Shown: positions 1 to 12,701 of the stretch, one piece after another | How positions within the stretch are numbered: the stretch's first letter is position 1 | How the letters are laid out: every line of letters starts with the position of its first letter | NCBI GenBank assembly: GCA_963669155.1 | Contig: OZ022581.1 | Span: forward strand, 23,851,003-23,915,002 | DNA length: 64,000 nt | Source: Arbacia lixula | Lineage: Eukaryota; Echinodermata; Echinoidea; Arbacioida; Arbaciidae | Direction of reading: 5' to 3' | The notes under the pieces: model-generated | Database searches by the model: none | Seen by the model: only the letters and a program-made list of their open reading frames with translations | Told to the model about the DNA's origin: nothing | Made by a program: the position numbers and the translations under genes

Positions 1-633
1 TAAAGAGGAACTCTTTAATTTAAAATTTAAACTTAAAGTGCTCTCATTAAACACCAGATTTTCTTCAAACTTTGCTCTACTCATCAAGAGTTGTCTGCTT
101 TGAAAGCAACTCATTTTTGAACCAGAGGTCCACTTTGAAAATGGTAGAGTACACTTACATGTATAATAAAAACTTTCATAACAAGCATTTGAGCTCTATT
201 CAATTATCTGTGTGTTACATCCATATGGTTGTGGTATACATTCTCTGCTCACAAGTGACATCATAGCAGTGTCGCCATTTTAAGAAGTTGATAAAACTTT
301 CAAGTTGCCAAATAACTTCTGTAATGTGTGCCTAATCTGCCTTAAACTTTAAATCAAATGTTTCTCTGATGAAATAGAATAGGTTATTTGGTAATTAAAA
401 ACAGGATATGTAATGATTGAAGATAATTTCTTAAACTTGGAGAAGATATTTGCAACAGGGCCTAGTACTCCACTAGCATACATGTCCTTCTATTTATGAC
501 TGTAAACTGGTTTGAACAAGGTTGAATTTGTTGATATTTGCTAGTCACTTTCAACCTTACAGACAGGGAGACCCTTTTGCAGGTCCAAAATAATAAAAAT
601 TGTGTGAAAACCATAGAAAATGAAAGAAGATAC
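1..633. other. Flank beyond EXOC2, no gene seen
   Basis: AT-rich sequence with only short open frames that resemble no known protein. The patch around 650-720 (cgggtcatccgaaa, then a gcctagagacc motif) resembles 28040-28080, so part is probably repetitive. Confidence 0.5.
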
Positions 634-639
634 TTTATT
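634..639 (-). terminator. Possible EXOC2 polyadenylation signal
   Basis: AATAAA on the minus strand (plus TTTATT), about 630 nt past the EXOC2 stop and the first such hexamer noticed downstream. It implies a 3' UTR of roughly 640-1272, which contains a three-copy tandem repeat. No transcript evidence. Confidence 0.4.
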
Positions 640-956
640 AGAAGTTTGAGGTTTGGGCGGGTCATCCGAAACGTATAGCCTAGAGACCGGAGACCACTGT
701 GCAGTATAGTCCGCATCGGTCTGCTGCTCTGATTTCAAAGCTACCTAAACCCTTCATGTACTGGGGGCTCATATCCGCACCCATAATATACACAAAGCCT
801 CTGGAACAGCGTTTTGTCTGGTACAAGAAGGCTTAACTCTTTGTGTACATCATGTGTATGATTTATACACAATAAATACACACAAATCCCATAAAGCGCC
901 ATTTTCCCTGGCACACGAAGGGTTAATAGAATATCTGAGGAGTGTTTTTGTAGATA

Positions 957-1186
957 GAGTCTGAAAATGAGTTCTGCATTTAAGCAGCTAGTGTTCAGAC
1001 TGGTCTATTAACTCAGGGGTTACTTAGTTTTTTTTGTTATTGTTGTTGGAGCCTGAAACTCAGTTCTTCACTTAGGTATATAGCGTTCAGATTCTTCCAT
1101 TAACGTAGGCTTTTTGTTGTTGTTAGAGCGTGAAACTGAGTTCTACATTTAAGTAACTAGTGTTCAGATTGGTCCATTAACTCTGT
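957..1186. repeat. Three-copy tandem repeat in the presumed EXOC2 3' UTR
   Basis: Imperfect copies of a unit of about 60 bp (start 'ctgaaa..gagttct', end 'cattaac') at about 959-1015, 1050-1110 and 1125-1186, separated by T/G-rich spacers. Confidence 0.7.
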
Positions 1187-1272
1187 AGCAAGCGAAGATG
1201 TTCTGGGTGGGGTTCTCTCATTGGTCCTCTCTTGGCGCTAAGTGAGAATGTCCTCACTGCCGGCCTCTCTCT

Positions 1273-1348
1273 CTACGAGTCGGTGGTGAAGCATGTGAGC
1301 AGGAAGTGAAGGTCTCTGCGGAATGCAGCTTGGAGTTCTTGAAGTTGT
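1273..1348 (-). CDS. EXOC2: EXOC2 exon 27 (stop codon exon)
   Basis: Acceptor CTTCCACAG. Codes [20 protein letters not shown] then TTDS and TAG at 1275-1273, matching the human C-terminus (ELLNKFKSSMHLQLTCF). Confidence 0.93.
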
Positions 1349-4300
1349 CTGTGGAAGAACCAAAGTATCCATGGGAAATGAGCAATCAGATGTCACAAAT
1401 ATCCTGAAAAACACACTTAATATTATAAAGACACATCAAAGAATTATCTAAATGCAGATAACATTGGCAGTACAACTGCTAGTACATAATGCTATGTCAG
1501 AAAATTCAGTATTTCTTGACCCTGATAAATTAGTTAGATACGCAACATATTTTGCAAAATTGCAGATTAACTTTTAAAGTACCTGTAAACAGCAAAAAAA
1601 TCAATTTATTTTAAAAGAAAGTGATATTGTACTATTGGATGAATAGGGTAGCAATTACGGTAGATAATAACCAAATTGATGATTTGGTAAGTTAATATCA
1701 TATAGTGAATTGCGAATAGCTATTTGAAAGTTTTTTTCACATTGTTGATTAGCTGCTTTTTACAATTAAAGGAATATAAAAACTATTGAAAAAAACAACA
1801 ACAAGATACCATTTAAAAACATAAAGATAAAAATTATTATACTTTAACATTTATAAACACAAAGAAAAAGTCTCAGGTAAGATTTTACGAAGTAATAAGT
1901 AAAGTGCAAGTTATTGATTGCACTCAAACTTATATTCGCACAAGATCAATGCAGGGCCCTTGTCTGATGAAAAATTGCAATTGATCGTAACTTGATTTAC
2001 AATTGATATAAATCGCAACTCTTTATAACATACGGCTCGGATCCTGTCTTACTTCTTTTCTGCTTCATTCCTGAGCTGGGGTACGATGGAGAGAGCTTCT
2101 TTGAAGGAGGCACTGAGACAAAAATAACAACAAAAAGAATGTTCACATTTTAAGGAGGGCAGAAATATAACATCACTTTGAAGATCAAACATTCTCTACT
2201 TACGCCAGGGCCCTGTTGCATAGAGCTTACCTTTAATGGTAACTCTGCCATTAATGGTAACTACCATGGTAACATCTGTCGACAGCCAATCAAATTCAAA
2301 ATTCCATAGCAGTTGCAATTGGTGGCAAAATTACAATCAACAATAAGTTTTAAGCAACAAGGCCCAGGTACAGTGGCGCTTGAGATGAACTTCACAATAA
2401 ATACAATCGTAGACTGCAGTGGATTATAGTAAATTGTATTCACAACCTTGTTATGACATGAGTAGCCTGTACTTGAAGCTACGGAATGCATGCGCTCACC
2501 TGGTACCAGCGTTCCTGTATGGGGACATAGCCTCTTCCAGCATGCCCAGGTCCAGCCTTGCCTGAACAGCGCCAGCCAGACAGAAGCTGCCCGTCACACA
2601 GCTCATGATGCGCGACATCTCCTCTGCCAGGGCCTCCAGCACACGCCCCATCACACGCAGCATGAAAGCAGGCGCAATGGCGTTGATCTCAGCATGGATA
2701 GCCACAGCGCTCATAAGGGCCTCTTTCACATACGCACTGGCTCCTGCAAGAGTACCAACATTATTGATAAGGCACCAATCATACTTTTACAAAATCACAC
2801 ACACATGTACACGTATATACCATACATACAAATCAAGTTGCATCGTAACGCAGTGCTGACAATCTTTATCTCTCATTCTTTCTGTCTGTCTCAGGATGTA
2901 TAATGTCTACTCAAATTATGGGTTTGGGCAATTTTCCCACTCATAGGTTCAAATCCCTGCCTGGCCTTCTTTTTCTTTGCTTGTTTTTCTTACAGACAGA
3001 TTTAATCGATGTTATTCATATAGACAGCACCTCCAGTGAAACCTAAGCTAGGCACATCTATTCTCTCCCTCCACAAAACATTCACTTCCTTGCCCTTTAT
3101 CCTACCTGTCGGGTTTGGGCAGTTTGCCCAGTCAAAGTTACCCGCGTACACTCCGACCTCTAGCGCCCCCACTAGGGGGTCGATCTTCTGCTCGCAGTAA
3201 GCCTCAAAGATCTTCTCATCTAGCTCAGCGTACGCTTCCTGGGAGATCTGAAAGTCACATGATATAAACATTAGACATGAGCCGAAGGCACAGTAAGGCA
3301 TCTTGTCAAAAGTTCAAGACACAAAGGATCGCGGTTACATCCGGGATTCCCACGTGCGATCTGTTCTATGAAAGGTTCGATAATCCCCCGTCTTTTTCAA
3401 TACACAGCCGCCAGCGTGCTCTTTGTTCAAAAGATGTATGCGGTCCTTTCCTCACTGCAACGCACTTGGTCACTTATGACCAGGAAATACGATGCGGCGA
3501 TATGAATCAAAAGACCAGACGGAATGTTGTTGGGATGCTGGCCTTTCCGGGCTTTTCAGGCGGAAGTTTAAAGGCCCATCCGTTCTTTTGTCTAAAAGAC
3601 GCGGCAAAGACGGTCAACATGTTTTTGACGTGGCTCCTAAGGGAATTTAACTGTCATATCCATTTTTGGCAGTGAAAAAGTCCATTTTCCATAGAGGCAC
3701 CTTGGTTATGAAGAAGGGCTCAGGGTGATTTCACAGCTGCACATAACAAAGGCACATCTATGAAATATAATATCATAATTTTCAAAGAAATTTTAGGCAT
3801 ACACCGTAGTAAGTATAGCATGCTCTGTCCTGTGAATGAATGAAGAAAACAAATACAGGGAAACCCAGTTATAACGAGGGGATCGGGACCCACACTTTTT
3901 CCTCGCTATAGCCGATTGCTCGCTATACCAGTACATGATCAATACATACAGAAAAAATGCATATACAGGACTACACAAATAATAACATATTTACCGTTAG
4001 TACTGTAATCTTTTAATGGCTTTGCAAGCATTCTTAATTGAATTCACTAGCTAACAATTCACTAAAATATCTCACAGCACTGTTGGAAACGTAAATAAAT
4101 GATATTTCCAACGCCTCCGTTTACCGACAAATGAAGCAGCGGGGAGGCTCATTTACTCGGCCGTGCCTGCTGGCATGACCGCGTGTATGCAATGAATGAT
4201 CATTGAACGCAATCTCCAGGCACGGCCGGTCGTACACGCGCGGTGTCGCATGTGTGTAGAGGCGCCATGTGCGTGTGTGACTTCACGGGGGCATGCAGTA

Positions 4301-7300
4301 CACAGAGCTAGCTGTATAGAGATACGGCTCTGGCAGAGACAGTACCGCACGCACGTAATGTGGACATGTATGCATGTGTGGCTGTGTGTGTGTGTAGATT
4401 CTTGCACGGTGTGTGTGATCAGTGTTAAACGGCGCAAAGAAAATTGCTTGACTATGTGCTGTTGTTGCATTTCCCTTGCTGCGCGGCGTGGCTGTAAAGG
4501 AGTGCTCGTAATAACAGGGTTGATTTCTTTTCTTTTTCCTTATTCTTGGGCTGGGAATTTGCCTCGTTATAGCAGAAATTTCGCTATAGCCGATCTCGTT
4601 ATATGAAAACAGAATACACGGAGGTCTATGGAAGAAAATTCGGGCCCCAAGAAATGTCCTCGTAATAACAGGGTTCTCGCTATACCCGTGCTCGTTATAA
4701 CGGGGTTTCCCTGTATAATAATTTTTTCATTCATTTACAGGATAGAGCACGCTATCCTTACTACTGGGTGTATGCCTAAAATTGCTTTGTAAAAAATATG
4801 TTTTTTCTAGTAGCGTATAATGCATAGCATATCTACGTTTGTTCCTTTCATGACATCGGCACAACCAATTTCAGCAGAGTACCCAACATACCTTACATAG
4901 AATCTTGCATTTGGGGAAATATAAAGGGACAGATTTAACTCTCTAAGCGGCTGGTTTGCACATTTGTAGGATCAGCGGAGCAGCATATGTGCAAATTTGC
5001 ACAGATCCACATAAGTCTATTAAATATTCTTTCTTATGATTTGGATATAGGAGAAATAAATTATAGAACAATAGGGAGTATAAACACGAGTGACCACCAA
5101 TGAAATAAAGGATTAATGTCTCTAGAGCCGTCACTTCCTGTTTATTAAGAGCGAGGTCTTATTTACTGGGTAAAACACCCCGTAACACACTCAAGTTTGC
5201 TTCTCTTTTGTCTCAACAAGGATGGTGTTTGTGATTTCAACAGAAAGCTTATATGCTACAAAATGAACACTGATAAGATAACGTCAAAAAGTTTCCTCTA
5301 CAAGCAACGATAGGTAATGTCCATGTTGGTTTATCACTCCAAAACCTGAAACAAATTACATGATCAGAAAGATCAGAAAGATCAGAAAGATTTTATTACA
5401 TAAAGTTCTATCCATTGATATGCGAAACATTGTGTGCAGACCAGATAAAAACGGCACCCTCTAAATGAATGTGCTGCAGAGGGGGTGTGCAGCCCACTGT
5501 ATGAAGACATAACAAATAGGATGCTGACTTAAATGTACCAGTAGTACAGCATTTTCAAACTGTATCAAGTCCTCACCCCCCTTGAGTTTGAATGAATAGA
5601 AATATTCCTGACATTCATTGGAGATGCCTTCTGTGTTTCCATGCTGTGTGTAGGAGATTGTTTACTTACATTTTCAATCTCATGCGTGCAGGGGTAGCCA
5701 AGTTTCTTGAACTGCTCGATGAGATTGGGGATGACGTGTTGGGAAACATGGCTGCAGTTGCTGAGAACAATCACTAAGCATTGTTCCTGTTTCAAAGCAA
5801 AAAACACAGAATAAAGATCAATTAAAGACAAAGTCCACCCTAAAAATATGCTGGTTTTAATAAAAGTAGAAAGATGAAAGAAACATGTGAGTGAAAGGTT
5901 GACAAAAATCGGTCTCATCCAGATTATCGCTTCATGAATATGTTTGGGCAAGTCTGTGGTGAAAGATTGTAATTGACAGTTACAACTTGACTGAAGTGTA
6001 CACAAAAGTGTAGGTAAAATCTTAAGACACTGCAATGGGATGTATGTGCTACTGCTGAAAGATACATGCTTTTACTCCTAACTCAAACCTTTCATCTGAC
6101 TGGGCCTCTTTACTGAAATATATATATTCATTCCTCGGTGGCTAGAGATGAGAAGGATAGATTCATAGCTCAATGTGTTGCTTCTTCCTTTTGTTCAATA
6201 GATTTATCACATGCATTAGCCTCTGCTACAATGTGCATATTTAAAAAAAGTAGTTGGAATGGTTTTAATTTCAAATTATTATAAATCGTCTAAATATAGA
6301 CACATATGTATTTGTGGCAATGTGGAATTCAAATAATAAAGAGGTGAGTTACAGAAAAGTAAGAGTGATTCCAAAACATGTAGATCTGCTGGTGCTTACC
6401 ATGGATGGAATGCTATCTTCAGGAGATTGGAAGAGGGATTCAGGGGTTCTCATGGCCGCCTCTGATAACCTGTCAGCGGAAACGGGCAGACTTTCATTTA
6501 ATGAACTGAATATAAACATCTTCTGTTGTTCAAGAAACAGCTACTACTACTACTGCTGCTGCCTACTCCTTCTGCTGCTACTTCTACTACTTCTGCTACT
6601 GCCATCGACGTTACTTGCTTCTGCTACTTTCCCTTCTACTACTACTACCGATGCTACTTATTGTGTCTGTGCACACTGTCATAATGAATGATGTTTGTAT
6701 ACACAAGGACACACAAGGGCCCCGTAACATAAAGGTTTGCAATCAATCGCAAAATGGCAAAGGCCAATCAACAGCATTGTCACATGCGCTCTTTGTTCAA
6801 AAGACTGACAAGTAACCAATCGGAATTCATCTTTCAAATTTGCGATTGATCGCAAACCTTTATATTATGCGGCCAAGAATTGCACCATTTCATACATCAT
6901 GCCATTCACCTCCACTGATGGCATCCCTCTTAGACTCTCTCTCTCTCTCTCTCTCACTCTCTGGGAAGGGGTGATATTAAAGCAAAACTTGAATGAATCA
7001 TTATTTTGATAAAATTTCAATGGCACTTGATTTCAATCACCCACACTTGATGTTAATGCTAATGTTAAGTAAATATAGAAATAAAAAATCTCTAATCACC
7101 TCAATTTCTGGGAATCACCATCATCGCCAATAAATGCTAACTGTTCCAGACACGACGCAAATGCCTACCAAAAGAAAACAAACAGCACAGAGGTTAGACA
7201 AAAATAGGCATATCAAAAAAGGAATATATGTCAGGGGTCATAATACTATCAATGCTACTTCAATGTAACAGCTGCTCGCTATACTGAAAAGCAGGACATT

Positions 7301-7496
7301 CACAATGGTAGATCAGTGAGCATTTGGGTAAGTAATAAGAAAGATAAGGAGGCTTGAAGTTGTGCTGCTCGTCACTTGAAAATTTCATGTCATACGACAT
7401 GCGAGTAAAAATAGTCTAGCACCCAATTTTCGTATTCAAATGTATTTAACAGACATGTATTATTACATGTAAAACAATATTAACACACACACATAC

Positions 7497-7569
<73 letters not shown>

Positions 7570-10500
7570 CAATAAAATAAGGACAAGATGCAGTCAACCA
7601 CAACATCACAGCCCTGTGCCACAGTTGCTTAGTTCACGAGTTTAAAAACTTTTTAAAACTGTTCAGCTCCTTAATTTTTTCTCAACTATTATTTTAACTT
7701 CCAGTTATCATTCTTTTCTAATGTTAAAATCAATGCCACATTTCATCTAAAAAAAATATAAAGTCTACAAATTTTGAATGTCACCTCTAAACTTACCATC
7801 AGCATATCAGAAGAAAGATCTACAGTCTGTCTCTCCACATGTCTGTTATCAAATATCTGAAAGCAAATGACATACCACATTAACCTTTTTTTAATTGCCT
7901 GTGCAACATCACATATCTGTTTTGATTAATAAACATATATCAGATAGACAAGAGATAAAAAAAAGAAAAAATATTTTCAGATATATGTGAATGGCAACAA
8001 ATGAATCATAAACACATTTCTTTCAAGATTTTTTTGTATTCAAAACTAGTTGAGTATTTATTCCAAACTGACGATCGTAATATGTTCAAGAGTGTAGAGG
8101 TAGACACCCTTCTTCAAAGCAGGTCTTGCAGTCTCTCAGCTTTAGGTGTTCCCATGGTAATATGTTGCCTGAAACATTCATTAAAGGCATAGTAATTGTG
8201 ATCATGAATTAAAATCATGTCTTCATTTTCCTCAGTGTTATTGAATATGTACATTAGTACATTTTCATAAAATGTAGGTACTTTGAAATCAATTTTGCAG
8301 TCTGTGCAGCTTGCCACTCATCCCAAATAATAAACTGTTCCCATGGTCCAATCTTGCATGAAAAGTTTAATCCACTCAGTACCATAGGAGCAGAAAATGT
8401 TTATTTTTTGCTTGGCTTGATACTGAGAGAGTAAAGGCACAGTGATTGTAAAGGTAACTGCAAGTGATCAATTTGTTATTTTTCAGTTATTGGTCATTTG
8501 AGATTTCAAACAAAAAAAAACATTTTCTGTGAGCATCATGAAAGTGTTACATAATCAACCGGGGGGGGGGTATTCCAAAAATCCACAGAGATAAAAATTT
8601 TATCTCCCCTAAGATACAATGTGCTTAAAATATTTTATCTTTCGTATTCCGAAAAATATTTTAGGAAGATTTTAACCAATATTAATGAGCGCATGCCTTG
8701 CGCTCCTATCCCAGAAGCAGTCAGTAATAAACGTCCTTACATGTCTTTTGTATACATTAACACCATCAAGCTGATGGTGTGATGTCATGAAACTGAAAGG
8801 GACATTGCGCATCAGTGCGCCTTATTGCATTTGATGCGCACATGTGCAATAAGTTGAATGCGCGAATTATTTTTGCACGTAATGCTATGGGCCTCTGGAG
8901 ATTCAACTTTTTCAACTTTATTTTTTTCCACAAAAAAAAGACATCAAAACAAATACATGCATAAAGTATAACAAAACAAGAAATAATAACAAATAACAAT
9001 TCATTTATAGAGATGATATTTTTTTTTTGTGGAGGGGTCCAAAAGAAGCAGGGCTTGTGTGTATTGGACCCCCGAATGAAAATAAATAGAAATTATGTAG
9101 TATGTGCAAAACCTTTTGTTTTTCTTTAACAACAACAAACAAACGGACAAAACAAAAGAAATTATCGTGATACATGATTAGATTCATTTTTCTTTAACAC
9201 AACATAATGGTAAACATGGAGAAGAAACAAGCAACAAGAATAAAATTAATTTACACATTTTTTTCTCTTAAAGTTTACAGCTAAACCATAGAATATTAAG
9301 TGTCGAATTATAGAAAAAAAAAATCGCTGTGATTGTTGTCGTGGTAATTAAAGATATAGAAAATAATTAAATCAAAATATATAAAGAGCACCGCTTAAAG
9401 AAGGAGAGTGATAGAGAGGAGAAGGGAGAAAAGAGGGAGGGGGGGGAGCTTGGGAGGGACAGGGGAAAGGGAGGGGGAAGAGGGGGTGGGGATAAGGAGA
9501 GGAGTTTGGTTTTGAAGGTGATTGTGAGTCCTGTGATTGTTGGATATTAAAAGAGAAAATTATGAACCCTATGCGGAGATAAAATTGCTTGGGAGCAGTT
9601 TTATCTTTTATCCTAACTTTTTTTCCTAAGTGCGTTTCAGAATACCGACTTAGCTCATTTGCATAAAAATTTTATCTCGGAGGCTCATTTACATAAAATT
9701 TTTATCTCTAGCTCATTTGAATAAAAATTTTATCTTTTATTGTAAGTTGACTTTTCGGAATACCAAAAGAGTCCCTGAGATACAATAAAATTTTTCCTAA
9801 GTTCATTTTCGGAATACCCCCCTGTTCTTTACTGAGCATGCATATATGTGAGTTGGCTTTTCTCCATTCAGATATTGGACAGCATAATTCATGCATTATC
9901 TGCTTTACAGATAATAGATTGCAGGCAATGAATGAACCTCAAATTCGTTATAGGGTGTAATTAAGCTCAACCCCTTCTGTTACTGCTGTTCTTTGGCAGA
10001 TGTTGACATCCTAATCAGGCCAGGGGGGTGTTTCACCAAGCTGTTCGTAAGTTACAAACTTTACGAACGACTGGTGATCCCTTCTTGTGCTAAATCAGAT
10101 TCTCAATGATCAAAGAATGGTATCGCATTTATCACAAGAAGGGATCACCAGTCGTTCGTAAAGTTGTTCGTAACTTACGAACAGCTTGGTGAAACACCCA
10201 CCAGGGTTCATGAAGCCCCCCAATTCTAACCGTGAGCAACAGGTTTAATAAGTTGGAGAGGGGAAACTCCCTAACAAGGTTGCTTCTGGTGTGATATGCT
10301 ACTCACCTTCTTCTCACTGGTGCTGATACACATGATGACCTCCTTGAGATGCTGAAGGGTGTCCACCACCAGACTCTCAAACAAGGTGGGCTTGCGGGTC
10401 ACAGGAGGAGAAAAACGAGAAACCATGTCGGAGATTAAGTACAGGCAAAAAACACTTAGGAACAGTTTGACTATAAAGCCTTGAAGTGTTTTGAAGTTAA

Positions 10501-12653
10501 TACAAATTAAACACACTTGGGGAATATTACTTGGGAATTTACTAACATGAAATAATGTAGGGGAAGGGGTGCATTCTAGAATATATATTTTCATCTCAGG
10601 ATAGGATAGCATTGCATTTTGGTTCATAGAAAACTAGAGCAATTCGACTACCACGCAGTCGATAAATATGCCTCCGCCTCTTTGCTATTCTCAGAAAATG
10701 TGTATGTTTGGTGGGCAATGTACCATTGCTCCTATGTGAAATGAAAATATCACATTCTGTTTTTCCAAGTTTAGCCAAGTTTGGCAATGTTCATTGACTT
10801 TTGACCTCTTACTTCTTTGACTTCCAATATAACCAGTCTGTCTAAATCCATCCTTGTATCAAGTTTGTTTAAAATTAGCCAATTTTGGATGAAGTTCATT
10901 GACCTTTGACCTTTCAGGAATTTTACCCAAACTGCACCAGTCTACCTCAATGATGTGATACATCTCTGTACTATGTTTGGTTTGAATTGAATCATTAGTA
11001 TTGGATTCAATGTGAAAAATATCTGTTTGGGGGCAATTTTTAGCCAATTTTGGCAAAGTTCATTGACTTTTGATCTCTGACCTTTGAGAAATTTCACCAA
11101 AAATGTCATCAGTCTACCCCCAAGTGGTGATCCATCTTTGCACCATGTTTGGTTGGTATTGCACCATTGGATTTGGATATATTTTGAAAATTATCACTTT
11201 GGGGGCAATTTTTTGCGATTTTTTGGCAAAGTTCATTGACCTTTGACCTTTGAACTCTCAGGAGTTTTACCCAAACTTTCACCAGTCTACCTCCATGAAA
11301 TGATACATCTCTATACCATGTTTGGTTAGAACTGCGCCATTGGATTTGGATTTGGGTTTATTGCAAAAAATATACATTTTTGCAAAGTTCATTGACCTTT
11401 GACCTCTGACCTTCCAGCAATTTCACCAACAATGTCACCAGTCTACCCCCAAGTAGTGATCCATCGTTTCACTATGTTTGGTTGGAATTGCACCATTGGA
11501 TTTGGATTTATTGTGAAAAATTTAAAGTTTAGGGTAATTTCTAGCCAATTTTGGCAAAGTTCATTGACCTTTGACCTCTGAACTTTCAGGAATTCTATCA
11601 AAAATGTCACCAGTCTATCCCCAAGTAGTGATCTATTTTTGTACCACGTTTAATGAGAATTGCATCCTTGGATTTGGATTTATTGTGAAAAAGGTCAATT
11701 TTTGGCAAATTTTCACAAATTTCATTGACCTTTGACCTCTGACCTTTCAGGAATTTTATCAAAAATGTCACCAGTCTATCCCCAAGTAGTGATCCATCTT
11801 TGTACCATGTTTAATGAGAATTGCATCCTTGGATTTGGATTTATTGTGAAAAAGGTCAATTTTGGGCAATTTTTACAAAGTTCATTGACCTTTGACCTTT
11901 GACCTCGATCAGATTTGACCCCAATTTTACACACTTCTTTAGTTTCATGCAATACATACATGTACCAAGTTTGAAGCAAATCTGCTTAACGGTTCTCAAG
12001 ATATTGCCTGAACGGATTCGGGACGGACGGACGGACGGACGGACGGACTTACGGACGGACGGACGGACGGACAACCCGAAAACATTATGCCTCCGGCCAC
12101 TTCGTGGCGGAGGCATAAAAAGGTGAAACACTTTCTATTACAAAGAGAAGACTGGTTAGTTTTTTTTCCCCTGGAAAAAAGGTAATTTATTTGCTCTCCC
12201 CACCCCACCCCCCTCACCCCCATCCCACCTCAATCCAACAATGTGAAGTTATGGTGAACTGGGTTTCTCTATTCATTCATTTAGAAATAATGATGATTTG
12301 ACCGGCTGACTGCACAATTCTCCAATACCCATACTAATTATTTACATGCTAAGACAATGTGCAATGTGCGCAGGTTGTTATAAGAATGGGAAGTTACATG
12401 TATTCTACTGAATTGCATGCAGGTTGTTTTGGGAATGGAAAGTTTTTGTACTGCTGTATTGGCAGGTTGTTATGTGCATGGGAATTTTTTGTACTGCTTT
12501 GTGCAATACGACCCTGATATGAGACGAGAATCGGACTCCCTGATGACGTCAGTCCTGACCTACCAGGGTTGTGATGCCTCCATGCTCGTCCATCTGTAGC
12601 ACCCACGTCTCACGCCCATGCAGAGCCTTGATATCTACACACAGACACAGCCA

Positions 12654-12701
<48 letters not shown>

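Noticed and set aside
2490-2903. 137-codon plus-strand frame
   Set aside because: It is the antisense shadow of EXOC2 exon 25, which is strongly conserved on the minus strand.
5340-5395. Possible CRISPR-like or regular repeat 'gatcagaaa'
   Set aside because: Only three short adjacent copies in an animal intron; a simple slippage product.
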